Assembly: GCF_003850245.1 (NCBI RefSeq)
Contig: NZ_CP031015.1
Coordinates: 868,001-932,000, forward strand
Direction: 5' to 3'
DNA: 64,000 nt
Source: Microbacterium sp. ABRD28
GTDB taxonomy: Bacteria; Actinomycetota; Actinomycetes; Actinomycetales; Microbacteriaceae
This document shows, piece by piece, positions 7,792 to 15,188 of the stretch. The number at the start of each line of letters is the position of its first letter. The stretch's first letter is position 1. Made by a program: the position numbers and the translations under genes. The notes beneath the pieces are model-generated. The model was not told where the DNA came from. It did no database searches and was given only the letters and a program-made list of their open reading frames with translations.

Positions 7792-8784
7792 ATGGCGAAG
7801 AAGCTGACGGAAGCGACGGTCGTCGAGTACGACCGCACAGGCGATGCCGACGTTCTGGAGGTGCGTACCACCGAGCTCCGACCGCCGGGCCGCGGGGAGG
7901 TCACCGTGGAGATCATCACCGCGGGCATCAGCCACATCGACGGCTTCATCCGCAGTGGCCGAGAGGACGCATTCGCGAACGATCCGTTCCCGCGTCGCTC
8001 GGGGAGCGATTTCGCCGGCACGATCATCGCGGTCGGTGAGGACGTCCAGGGCTTCTCCAGGGGGATGGACGTCGTGGGGCACGTCCGCGCGGGAGCCCAC
8101 GCCTCGGCGATCACGGTGCCGACGTCGGTTCTGGTGAAGAAGCCGCGCACCGTGTCGTGGGAGGCCGCCGGTGGACTCTTCCTCGCCGGAGCGACGGCCC
8201 TCGACATCCTCGACCAGGTGCGTGTCGGCGAGGGCGACACCGTCGTCGTGTCGGCTGCGGCCGGCGGCGTCGGCAGCATCGAGGCGCAGATCGCGCGATA
8301 CCGCGGGGCGACGGTCATCGGCACGTGCGGTGAGCGCAACTTCGATTACCTGCGACAGCTCGGCATCAAGCCGGTGCTCTACGGGCCGGGCATCGCCGAC
8401 CGCATCCGCAAGGCGGCGGGAAAGCCCATCACCGCGATGATCGACAACTTCGGGCAGGACGGTCGCGCGCTCGCCGAGGATCTGGAGGTCTCCCCCTCGC
8501 GCTACCGCTCGAGCGAAGACCGTCGAGACGCCGAGGTGCGGTTGCTGCAGGACGACCCCGAGTCGGTCGCCCAGGCGACGTCACTCCTCGAACGGGTGGC
8601 CCAGCTCGCCGAGAAGCGCGCCTTCACCCTTCTGGTGTCGGGGCTCTACGCGCTCGGAGACGTGGCCGAGGCCTACGCCGATCTCGGCAAACTGCACGCC
8701 CGCGGGAAGGTCGTGCTCGCCACGCGACCGGTCACGACGGTGCGCACGCTCAAGGCCCGGGATGTCTGGGAGGCGGCGGGCTGA
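7792..8784 (+). CDS. Quinone oxidoreductase-like MDR protein (NADP-dependent)
   Basis: A 330-residue medium-chain dehydrogenase/reductase without the catalytic zinc ligands, so of the zeta-crystallin/quinone-reductase branch. The NADP-binding motif AAAGGVGS is at 155-162, with the family pattern SGSDFAGTIIAVGEDVQGF near 70-90. It likely reduces quinones or enones in the cytoplasm. A good ribosome binding site (AAGGGG) lies 8-9 bases before the ATG. The stretch 480-540 nt into the second half is Arg/Ser/Asp-rich (SPSRYRSSEDRRDAEV), unusual for the family and probably a surface insert. Confidence 0.85.
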   Translation: MAKKLTEATVVEYDRTGDADVLEVRTTELRPPGRGEVTVEIITAGISHIDGFIRSGREDAFANDPFPRRSGSDFAGTIIAVGEDVQGFSRGMDVVGHVRAGAHASAITVPTSVLVKKPRTVSWEAAGGLFLAGATALDILDQVRVGEGDTVVVSAAAGGVGSIEAQIARYRGATVIGTCGERNFDYLRQLGIKPVLYGPGIADRIRKAAGKPITAMIDNFGQDGRALAEDLEVSPSRYRSSEDRRDAEVRLLQDDPESVAQATSLLERVAQLAEKRAFTLLVSGLYALGDVAEAYADLGKLHARGKVVLATRPVTTVRTLKARDVWEAAG

Positions 8785-8790
8785 GAGCCG

Positions 8791-9222
8791 TCACAGCCGC
8801 TCCCGGTGCGCGCTGCTGACCCATCGGGCGTATGAGCCCCACGGATCGACGCTGCCGGGAAGGGCGCCGATGTGCGCGAGGAGGTCGGGCGCGGAGGTGA
8901 ACCATTCGCCCCCTTCACGCAGGTGGGCGAACAGGTCGTGCCGTGAGCGCTCGACGGTGCGGTCGCCGGGTTCGAAGGCGAGCAGCTCGTCGTGCCTGAT
9001 CGCGCGGAGGCGCGCGCGAGGCTCACGTGTGGTGCCGATCTTCACCCTCTCGGCGTACCCGAGGTAGTACACGACGTCGATCCGAGGCGGCGGGAGATCC
9101 GGATCGGGGACATCGCCGACGCGCCAGTCGCACACGGAGCAGAACCACTCGCCGTTCCGGCGATCGCCCCGACGCGCGCCGCACAGCACGCACGGCCCCG
9201 GCATCACCCGCCTGATCCCCAT
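8791..9222 (-). CDS. GIY-YIG nuclease-family protein with N-terminal zinc ribbon
   Basis: A 143-residue protein. Residues 8-32 carry two C-x-x-C pairs (CVLCG and CSVCDW), a zinc ribbon. The rest matches the GIY-YIG fold of the T5orf172/Mug113 kind: VVYYLGYAERVKIGTT at the start of the fold, an R-x-R-L helix, and a late E in GEWF. The ATG at 9222 was chosen because the upstream in-frame extension is low-complexity and overlaps the divergent gene. Probably a DNA-binding nuclease; its target is unknown. It starts head-to-head with a second zinc-ribbon nuclease gene. Confidence 0.72.
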   Translation of the reverse strand: MGIRRVMPGPCVLCGARRGDRRNGEWFCSVCDWRVGDVPDPDLPPPRIDVVYYLGYAERVKIGTTREPRARLRAIRHDELLAFEPGDRTVERSRHDLFAHLREGGEWFTSAPDLLAHIGALPGSVDPWGSYARWVSSAHRERL

Positions 9223-9292
9223 GGCGACACGGTACGTCACGTCTCCGACACCACAGCCGGCCGTGTCGGATGCCCACGCTAGGTTCGCCGCC

Positions 9293-10195
9293 ATGGCCGA
9301 GAGGGTGGAGCTGTGGTGGGCGAGGCGGCAGTTCTCGCGGGGCGCCGAGGTGCCGTACCCGCTCGGCACCTACCGCGAGGCGTGGGCCGCCTACCCGGCC
9401 GTCGCGCGCCAGTACCACCCCGACCTCAACGCCGGGATCGCGCTGTCGCAGATCCCTCCGGCCGCCGATGTGCTGCTGCGGTGGCAGTGCGACGCCGGAC
9501 ACCTCTTCGCCGCCACCCCGGCCGAGCAGCGCAGTCGCCCGGGGCGTGTGCGCCGGCGGTCGGCCTGGTGTCCCGAGTGCCTCGATGCGGCGACGGGGCG
9601 TGGCGCCTTCCCCGCACTGGCGCTGCCGCCGAAGGGCGTCGAGACCGCTCCGCCATCGCCCGCGTCGCCGCTCGCGGCGCCCGCCCACAGCCCGGCATCA
9701 CGTCCGCGGCGACCCCGCACGCGGCCCCGCCGCATCTGCGAGAAGACTCCCGACCTGCCCCCAGGCACCTCGTTCGCCAGCGCGTGTGCACCGAAGCCCG
9801 CGTCGGCGGCGGAGGCATTGCTGCACGAACGACTGTTCGGCGCGCTCGCGGTGACGCGAGGTCACACCGCGGTCCGCGTCTCGCGCCCCTTCTTCGAGCA
9901 CCGCGAAGTCTGGCCCGACCTCGTCCTGCCCGAGCTGCGCATCGCCGTCGAGTACGACACGATCGGCCGGTTCGGCCTGGAGCACGTGGGCGCCCGCGAA
10001 GACTCCGACCGGCGCAAGGACCGACTCCTCCGTGAGGCCGGGTGGGAGGTCGTGCGCCTGCGCAGCGGCAAGCTCGAGAAGCTGGGGCCCCATGATCTGC
10101 AGATCACCACGGCGGGCCCGCGGACCGTGGGACTGCTGCTCGACGCGTTCCGCGGCATCCGGGGTTCTCTCCTCATCGATGCCTACGCGACGTGA
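9293..10195 (+). CDS. Zinc-ribbon protein with C-terminal DUF559/Vsr-like endonuclease fold
   Basis: A 300-residue protein (324 if the ATG at 9221 is used). The N-terminal half has a zinc-ribbon of the DUF4379 style (LRWQCDAGHLFAATP...WCPEC), then an Arg/Pro-rich linker. The C-terminal third looks like a PD-(D/E)xK nuclease of the DUF559/Vsr group: WPDLVLPELRIAVEYD supplies the acidic residues, RRKDRLLREAGWEVVRLR the closing strand. I prefer the start at 9293 because a TAGGTT -10-like box sits just before it and family-like sequence begins there. No methylase partner is present. Head-to-head with a GIY-YIG gene; 9 bases from the convergent UBP gene. Confidence 0.7.
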   Translation: MAERVELWWARRQFSRGAEVPYPLGTYREAWAAYPAVARQYHPDLNAGIALSQIPPAADVLLRWQCDAGHLFAATPAEQRSRPGRVRRRSAWCPECLDAATGRGAFPALALPPKGVETAPPSPASPLAAPAHSPASRPRRPRTRPRRICEKTPDLPPGTSFASACAPKPASAAEALLHERLFGALAVTRGHTAVRVSRPFFEHREVWPDLVLPELRIAVEYDTIGRFGLEHVGAREDSDRRKDRLLREAGWEVVRLRSGKLEKLGPHDLQITTAGPRTVGLLLDAFRGIRGSLLIDAYAT

Positions 10196-10204
10196 GCAGT
10201 CGTG

Positions 10205-10555
10205 TCATCGGTCCTGGAGGATCTGCCTCCAGTTCAGTGGAACGCGACCCCGCGGCCCGGGTGCCGGCTGGTCGTCGGGATGACTGCGAGGCGGCGCCAG
10301 CGCGGGCCCGTCGACGATCCGCTCGTCGACATAGTCCCAGAACCAGTCTTCGCCCGGTTCGAAGCTCTGGATGACGCGGTGCCCCGTCTGGCGGAAGTGG
10401 TCCGTCGCATGACGGCCGAGCGAGTCGTCGCAGCATCCGACGTGACCGCAGGCCGCGCACCGCCGCAGGTGCACCCACCAACCGTCGTGCGTCAGGCACT
10501 CCGCGCACCCGTCGCCGCTCGGGGGAGCCTCGGGATCGATGACTGTCTCACTCAT
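10205..10555 (-). CDS. UBP-type zinc-finger protein
   Basis: A 116-residue protein made almost wholly of a ZnF-UBP domain: C17, C20, C33, C36, C41, H49, H53 and H59 fit the family's zinc ligands, followed by the WFWDYVDE motif. In eukaryotes this fold binds free ubiquitin tails; bacterial versions have no known partner. It lies 30 bases downstream of the cNMP/thioredoxin-reductase-like gene on the same strand, an association I believe recurs in actinobacteria, so the two probably work together in redox or nitrosative stress handling (inference). Confidence 0.82.
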   Translation of the reverse strand: MSETVIDPEAPPSGDGCAECLTHDGWWVHLRRCAACGHVGCCDDSLGRHATDHFRQTGHRVIQSFEPGEDWFWDYVDERIVDGPALAPPRSHPDDQPAPGPRGRVPLNWRQILQDR

Positions 10556-10585
10556 GGGTTCCCTCTTTGTCGAACGATGGCACGG

Positions 10586-12226
10586 TCATCCCGCCAGAGC
10601 ACGGTGCACCGAGGCGACGGCGCTGGATCCCTCTCCGACCGCCGCCGCGACACGCTTCATCGAGCCGCGCCGCACGTCTCCGGCGGCGAAGATGCGGGGG
10701 AGCGAGGTCTCGAACGGGAGCGGCTCGCGCCCCATCGCCTGCCACCGCGTCAGCGACTGCACGGTGATGTCGGTGCCCGTGCGGACGAAGCCGTCGTCGT
10801 CGCGGTCGAGGTCGGGGAGCCAACCGGTCGCGGGGTCGGCGCCGATGAAGCAGAACAGGCCGCGCGCATCGACCTCACCCACGCTGTCGATCGCGACCCT
10901 GCGCAGTCCGCGGTCGCCCTCGAGCCCGACGATGTGCGACCGGGTGTGAACCTGGACGCGCGGGTCGTCGGTGAGACGGTCGACGAGGTAGCTCGACATG
11001 CGCGCCGAGAGGTCGTCTCCGCGCACGACGAGGTGCACGGGGCATCCGTTCGATGACAGATACAGCGCCGCCTGCCCGGCGGAATTCGCCCCGCCCACCA
11101 CGACCACGGGCGATGCGGCCACCTGGCGCAGCTCGAGCGGGGTCGCGGCGTAGTAGATGCCCGACCGCTCGAAATCCTCCCAGCGGTCCAACTGGAGCCG
11201 GCGGTAGCTGGCACCGGAGGTGACGATCGTGCTGCGCGTGCGGATGCGCCGCCCGTCGGCGAGGGTCACGTCGAGGTCGTCGCCGTGTCGCTCGATGGCG
11301 ATGGCTTCGCAGGGTGCGTAGACCCGCACGCCGAATTTCAGTGCCTGGAGCGTCGCCTGGCCGATCAGATCGCTGCCGCTGACCCCGAACGGAAAACCGA
11401 GGAAGTTCTCGATCCGTGACGTCGACGCCGCCTGCCCACCCGGCGCGACGGCATCGAGGAGCACGGTTTCGAGACCCTCCGAGGCGCCGTAGATCGCGGC
11501 CGCGAGGCCTGCCGGACCGCCGCCGACGACCACGAGGTCGACCACCTCGTCGGCCTGCCCCTGGTAGCTGAGTCCGAGGCGGTCCGCCACGATGCCCGGG
11601 GTCGCTCGGACGATCGGCTCACCCTGGATGAAGGCGACGGGAAGGTCGTCCGCCGTGAAGGCGGTCTTGCCCGACGACCCGGCTAGGTGAACGTCGTGAT
11701 CGGTCACCGCGTGCGCGGCGTGGATCAGGTCGATGCGCTCGGCGAATCGGCGGAGCGCGAGGAACTCACTCGACCCTTCGCGTCCGAGGAACTTCAGCGT
11801 CCACGCCGCCGACCCGCGCCGGAGGCTCTCGCGGCGGGCCCAGAGGGCGTGCAGGATGATGTCGCACAGCTCGTCGTCTTCGTTCATGATCCGACGCAGC
11901 TGAGACCGGGGGAGGACATACATCCGCCCCGCCTCGACCACGCGCGCGGAGAGGAACGCCGCCTGCCCGTTGAGCAGTCCGAGCTCGCCGACGATCGAGC
12001 CGGGACCGAGCCTGGCGAGGATCTCCTCTTCCGCCCAGGCGAGCGCGTCGCGCACGATCTCCACCTCGCCGGTGGCGACCAGGATCATGGGATAGTCGCG
12101 CTCACCCGAGCGGAAGACGTCGTCGCCGGCGGCGACATCCCGCGGCTCGGCGGCGGACGTGAGGCGCTCCCACTGGGAGTCGGTCAGCGTCGGTGATTGG
12201 ACAGGGTCGAGATTCGGACCGGCCAT
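10586..12226 (-). CDS. cNMP-binding domain fused to thioredoxin-reductase-like flavoprotein
   Basis: A 546-residue fusion. Residues 10-130 form a cyclic-nucleotide-binding (Crp-like) domain with PGSIVGELGLL; 145-225 look like a degenerate thioredoxin-fold linker; 228-546 match low-molecular-weight thioredoxin reductase with GGGPAG (FAD, 235-240), GGANSAGQ (NADPH, 378-385) and FAAGDVRR near the end. The redox-active CxxC of thioredoxin reductases is replaced (YYAATPLE, 358-365), so it cannot reduce disulfides in the usual way and may act as an NADPH oxidase or sensor. A TAGCCT -10-like box sits just before the ATG. It probably forms an operon with the downstream UBP gene. Confidence 0.82.
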   Translation of the reverse strand: MAGPNLDPVQSPTLTDSQWERLTSAAEPRDVAAGDDVFRSGERDYPMILVATGEVEIVRDALAWAEEEILARLGPGSIVGELGLLNGQAAFLSARVVEAGRMYVLPRSQLRRIMNEDDELCDIILHALWARRESLRRGSAAWTLKFLGREGSSEFLALRRFAERIDLIHAAHAVTDHDVHLAGSSGKTAFTADDLPVAFIQGEPIVRATPGIVADRLGLSYQGQADEVVDLVVVGGGPAGLAAAIYGASEGLETVLLDAVAPGGQAASTSRIENFLGFPFGVSGSDLIGQATLQALKFGVRVYAPCEAIAIERHGDDLDVTLADGRRIRTRSTIVTSGASYRRLQLDRWEDFERSGIYYAATPLELRQVAASPVVVVGGANSAGQAALYLSSNGCPVHLVVRGDDLSARMSSYLVDRLTDDPRVQVHTRSHIVGLEGDRGLRRVAIDSVGEVDARGLFCFIGADPATGWLPDLDRDDDGFVRTGTDITVQSLTRWQAMGREPLPFETSLPRIFAAGDVRRGSMKRVAAAVGEGSSAVASVHRALAG

Positions 12227-12548
12227 GCCCAGAAGGCTACTCAGCCGACGCGCCGGCGCGAGGGGCCTGCGGCTCCCCGCGTGACGCCTGCAGCGAACGG
12301 ATGAGGATCCGTGCGTCGGAGGAGCCGTGGCCGGCGACCGGTGCGCGCGACAGCAAGACAGCCCACCCCGCGGGGGTGCCCTCGTTCCCCGCGAGGGTGC
12401 CCTCGTTCCCCGCGAAGGCGCGCTCGTTCCCCGCGAAGGCGCGCTCGACAGCCACCCGGGGGCGGCAGCACACGTATCGCCCTCTCAATGGAGTGCACCG
12501 TCGCGTAAGGGAAGTGCACCCTCGGTGGGAGGGAGTGCACCGTCGGGG
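12227..12548. repeat. 322-bp intergenic region with two 21-bp-period arrays
   Basis: Array one (12376-12451) has three full 21-bp units and a partial fourth around the core CTCGTTCCCCGCGA. Array two (12493-12545) has GTGCACCGTCG or GTGCACCCTCG at 12493, 12514 and 12535, again exactly 21 bp apart. The region lies between cinA-like and cNMP-flavoprotein genes, upstream of the latter. On the minus strand an open frame (12237-12488, TTG start) crosses array one with a 7-residue repeat, but it has no ribosome binding site or recognisable domain, so I do not call it a gene. Confidence 0.7.
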
Positions 12549-13004
12549 TCAGGTGAGGCGCTCCAGGAAGACCTCGAGTGCCGCGTCGACGCTCGCCTCG
12601 AGCACCTTGAGGGGGTCATCGGCGTCGAGCTCCAGCATCCGGTGGCCGGTGCCGGAGTCATCCGCCCACCCGACGTAGACGGTGCCGGGAGGGTGCCCAT
12701 CCGACGGCTGCGGACCGCCCACGCCCGTCACAGAGACGGCGACGTCGGCGACGATCAGCTGCTCCACGCCGCGGGCGAGATGCTCGGCGCACTCGGGCGA
12801 ACAGGGGTCGGTACCCGGTTCGAGCCCGAGAACGCGCTCCTTCACATCGAGCGCGTAGCAGACCACACCCCCGGCGAACCACTCCTGCGCCGACTCGCCC
12901 TTCCCGATCGTCGAGGCGAGCAGGCCGCACGTCAGCGATTCGGCCACGGCAAGCCGTGCCCCGCGATCCTGGGCGCGCTGCGCGAGCGCCTCGACGGCGT
13001 CCAT
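12549..13004 (-). CDS. CinA-family (PncC-like) amidohydrolase domain protein
   Basis: A 151-residue stand-alone CinA C-terminal domain. It would hydrolyse nicotinamide mononucleotide (NMN) to nicotinic acid mononucleotide in pyridine nucleotide salvage. Visible motifs are AVAESLTCGLLAS (22-31) with the catalytic Ser, and VTGVGGPQPSDGHPPGTVYVG, the family's glycine-rich second motif. Length is normal for the single-domain form. The ATG at 13004 shares four bases (ATGA) with the stop of the upstream hypothetical gene, so they are coupled. Confidence 0.85.
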   Translation of the reverse strand: MDAVEALAQRAQDRGARLAVAESLTCGLLASTIGKGESAQEWFAGGVVCYALDVKERVLGLEPGTDPCSPECAEHLARGVEQLIVADVAVSVTGVGGPQPSDGHPPGTVYVGWADDSGTGHRMLELDADDPLKVLEASVDAALEVFLERLT

Positions 13005-13438
13005 CAGGAGTGGACGCCCGGAGCGGTGTCGTCGTCCGACGGGCTCTCCACCTCTCTGACCAGGGCGTCGAGGTCGACGTCGTCATCGAGTCCGGCATCG
13101 CCGAGGCGACGGGAGAGGATGTCGCGGAGCTGGTCTTCACGGGCGTTGCCCAGTTGGATGTCGGCCCGGGTCTGCACGAGGATGCCCCGCACCTCTTCGC
13201 TCAGCGTCGTGGCGTTCTGATCCTCGACGGGGGCGTCCTGCGTGCCGACCCCGTCGGATTCTCCGCCGCGGGGGCCGACGCCGGCGATGTCGTTCTGGCT
13301 CGACGCCTCGGCGTCGGTGGAACCCGTCCCCTCCGGGGCGACCGCCGGCGCCGCGCCGGAGTCGGCCCCGCCGCCGCCGGCGGGCGTCGGGCTCACGGAT
13401 GCTGCCTGGTCGTCGTCGTACGGGTGGTTCGAGGTCAT
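13004..13438 (-). CDS. Hypothetical acidic, disordered protein coupled to the CinA-like gene
   Basis: A 144-residue protein not recognised. Residues 1-75 are rich in Gly, Ala, Pro, Asp and Ser and look disordered; 76-135 are likely helical (LSEEVRGILVQTRADIQLGNAREDQLRDILSRRLGDAG) with heptad-like spacing. No cysteine, signal peptide or membrane segment. A GGGAAGGGAAC ribosome binding site precedes the ATG, and the stop overlaps the next start by four bases, which supports translation. Confidence 0.65.
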   Translation of the reverse strand: MTSNHPYDDDQAASVSPTPAGGGGADSGAAPAVAPEGTGSTDAEASSQNDIAGVGPRGGESDGVGTQDAPVEDQNATTLSEEVRGILVQTRADIQLGNAREDQLRDILSRRLGDAGLDDDVDLDALVREVESPSDDDTAPGVHS

Positions 13439-13653
13439 GTGGTGTTCCCTTCCCGGGGAGCGGTGCCGTCGATGGACGATACCGCGGCTGTCGCCCAGCC
13501 TGGCGCGCCGGAGCTCGGTTCACACCCGCTTGACGGCCCCGGGGCGGCGGGGTGGCGCCGGGAGGCGGAGCAGCAGAAGCGGTCCGATGCCCGCTGTCAA
13601 GGGTCTGGGCGACGCCGCTCCTCCGGGCGCACCATCGACACGAGGTGAAAGCC

Positions 13654-13938
13654 ATGTACAACCTCAGCGAAAGGTTCTTCGAGTTCACGCCGGCGTCGGG
13701 TGACTCGTGGCAGCTCCGCGATCGGGTCCTGCCCGACGGTGACCCCCGCGGCGTGATCGCGATCGTGACGCGCGTCGCGTTCGGAGTCGATGTGATCTGG
13801 GGCCGAGGCATCCGCGCACCCCACCACTTCGGCGGCCTCGACGACGTGCTGCGCACCGCCGTGGAGGTGCTGTCGTGCGGCAGCGGCGGACCACGCCGCC
13901 CGGTGCCGATCCCGCACCGTCGGCCCGCGCGCGGGTGA
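13654..13938 (+). CDS. Small conserved-looking hypothetical protein
   Basis: A 94-residue protein starting MYNLSERFFEF. The ATG at 13654 was chosen because it follows a purine-rich GAGGTGAAAG ribosome binding site, and the upstream in-frame extension is low-complexity. The middle (GVIAIVTRVAFGVDVIWGRG) looks like two beta-strands; the tail is basic and proline-rich. No known domain recognised. The 215-bp gap to the divergent gene at 13438 holds no feature beyond TTGAC-like hexamers. Confidence 0.55.
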   Translation: MYNLSERFFEFTPASGDSWQLRDRVLPDGDPRGVIAIVTRVAFGVDVIWGRGIRAPHHFGGLDDVLRTAVEVLSCGSGGPRRPVPIPHRRPARG

Positions 13939-14065
13939 CCCCTCCTTCCCCCGATCAGGGCAGGTGCGAGCTGGACGCCACTCATCCCCGCGACCGGCTC
14001 CGACGAGGATGAGCTCACGTCCGGCACGCCGCCGTTGCGGGCACCGGACTGACTAGGATCTGATC

Positions 14066-14407
14066 ATGGGTAGGTTCATCTACGACACGATGGCGAACTC
14101 CGTTGACATCGAAGACCGGACGCTCGCTCACCTCCGGATCGTCGTGATGAACAAGCTCCGCCGGTCTGAGTCGTTCATGTTCGACGTCGAGATCGGCGAC
14201 GGCAGCGGACGGCGCAGCTTCTGGATGCATCCGTCGGTGCCGATGCAGTTCCACTTCTTCGGCAGCCGGAATCCGCGCATCAACCGCCTCTGGATCGAAG
14301 AGCTCATGCTCGCCGCAAGCGGCCCGAACGGCCTGAGCATCTCGCCCGAGCCTGCGGAGGAAGAGAACCCGCCGAGCCCGGGTTCAGCTCCCCGCGGTCT
14401 CAGCTGA
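14066..14407 (+). CDS. DUF7882-type small protein, copy 1
   Basis: A 113-residue cytoplasmic protein of a small actinobacterial family that, as I recall, is often mislabelled 'ATP-dependent DNA ligase'. Shared landmarks with the copy at 14552-14905 are a start MGxxxY, then IEDRxLxHLxxVxxxKLRRxESF, then WxHPSxPxxFxF, then a WIxELxxxAxS helix. No ligase motif is present. A TAGGAT box lies about 10 bases before the ATG. The function is unknown. Its convergent paralog is 144 bp away. Confidence 0.7.
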   Translation: MGRFIYDTMANSVDIEDRTLAHLRIVVMNKLRRSESFMFDVEIGDGSGRRSFWMHPSVPMQFHFFGSRNPRINRLWIEELMLAASGPNGLSISPEPAEEENPPSPGSAPRGLS

Positions 14408-14428
14408 CTCGTCGCGCCCGATCAACCT

Positions 14429-14485
14429 CGACCCGTCGAAGAACGCTGCGTCCGCGGCATCCGGACCGCATTTCTTGACGGATCG
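14429..14485. repeat. Solitary 57-bp palindromic element of the 49-kb array family
   Basis: The sequence opens CGACCCGTCGAAGAACG and closes CATTTCTTGACGGATCG, which are inverted copies of each other with few mismatches. It has the same length and arms as the six modules at 48746-49278. It sits between two convergent DUF7882 genes and may serve as a two-way terminator. Confidence 0.75.
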
Positions 14486-14551
14486 CGTGACGTCGGGGGC
14501 CTCGCGGGTCGGTGTGGGCGCCCGCGTGCGGTGGCGGCGCGGGCGAGCAGG

Positions 14552-14905
14552 TCAGCGGAGGGCGCGCAACTCGGCGATGTGCGCCGGGGTGTTCTCGTTC
14601 GAGGCGTCCATGTGCTCGGTGATCAAGGTGATGCCGCCGCTGGAGTTGGCCGAACCCACGAGCTCGTCGATCCACGCGCGGCTGATGGTCGGCTGCTCAG
14701 GTTCGTCGAAGACGAAGCGCAAGGGAATCGACGGGTGCAGCCAGATCGTGCTGCGCCCGGTCGGCTCGTCGTCCGGATGCCGCCACGAAACGGTGAAGCT
14801 CTCGTCGCGGCGGAGTTTCGTGGCGATGACGACCTTCAGGTGCGACAGTGCTCGGTCCTCGATGTGGATGGGGGTCGCCGAGCTCCCGTAGAAGATGGTG
14901 CCCAT
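14552..14905 (-). CDS. DUF7882-type small protein, copy 2
   Basis: A 117-residue paralog of the protein at 14066-14407, in convergent orientation. It keeps the IEDRALSHLKVVIATKLRR block, the WLHPSIPLRF strand and the SRAWIDELVGSANSSGG helix. The start has no clear ribosome binding site of its own, and it lies seven bases after the stop of a 52-residue ORF with a very good one, so it is probably translated by coupling. Function unknown. Confidence 0.72.
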   Translation of the reverse strand: MGTIFYGSSATPIHIEDRALSHLKVVIATKLRRDESFTVSWRHPDDEPTGRSTIWLHPSIPLRFVFDEPEQPTISRAWIDELVGSANSSGGITLITEHMDASNENTPAHIAELRALR

Positions 14906-14912
14906 GCTCGGA

Positions 14913-15071
14913 TCACGCCCGCCCGAGTGGCGCGACCGAGCGCTCGGGGGGAAGGAGCGGATTCGGTTCCGCCGGGTTCGGAGCGGTCGGTTCGTCCGGC
15001 GTCGGGACGAGAGGCTCCGAGGGGGTGGAGCCCGGTGTCTCCTCAGGAAGAGGGAGTGCAGCGAAAGTCAT
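14913..15071 (-). CDS. 52-residue Pro/Glu-rich small protein
   Basis: A short open frame, MTFAALPLPEETPG onward, with 16 prolines and six glutamates and ending in PLGRA. It is preceded by a perfect AAGGAGG with five bases to the ATG, the best ribosome binding site in this part of the window, and its stop is seven bases before the DUF7882 copy-2 start. The protein looks disordered. It could be a real small partner or a leader that drives translation of the next gene. Confidence 0.55.
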   Translation of the reverse strand: MTFAALPLPEETPGSTPSEPLVPTPDEPTAPNPAEPNPLLPPERSVAPLGRA

Positions 15072-15104
15072 GACAACCTCCTTCACGCTCCACCCTGCGA
15101 CGAA

Positions 15105-15137
15105 CCGGGCCGTCAGCCCAGTGGGTTGACGGCCCGG
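15105..15137 (-). terminator. Terminator hairpin after the GH3/importer operon
   Basis: Arms CCGGGCCGTCA and TGACGGCCCGG pair perfectly over 11 bp with an 11-base loop, about 50 bases after the GH3 stop. No U-run follows, which is common for actinobacterial terminators. Confidence 0.7.
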
Positions 15138-15188
15138 CGTCGGAGGTATACCCGCGCGCCCGCGTGAGGGGACCCGACGTTCCGCCTG

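Noticed and set aside
9221-9292. Upstream start for the zinc-ribbon endonuclease gene
   Set aside because: It would overlap the divergent GIY-YIG start, has no ribosome binding site, and the extra 24 residues look unlike the family.
12237-12488. Minus-strand frame with a 7-residue repeat (ERAFAGN type)
   Set aside because: The 21-bp period keeps the frame open, but there is only a TTG start, no ribosome binding site and no similarity I recognise; treated as non-coding repeat.
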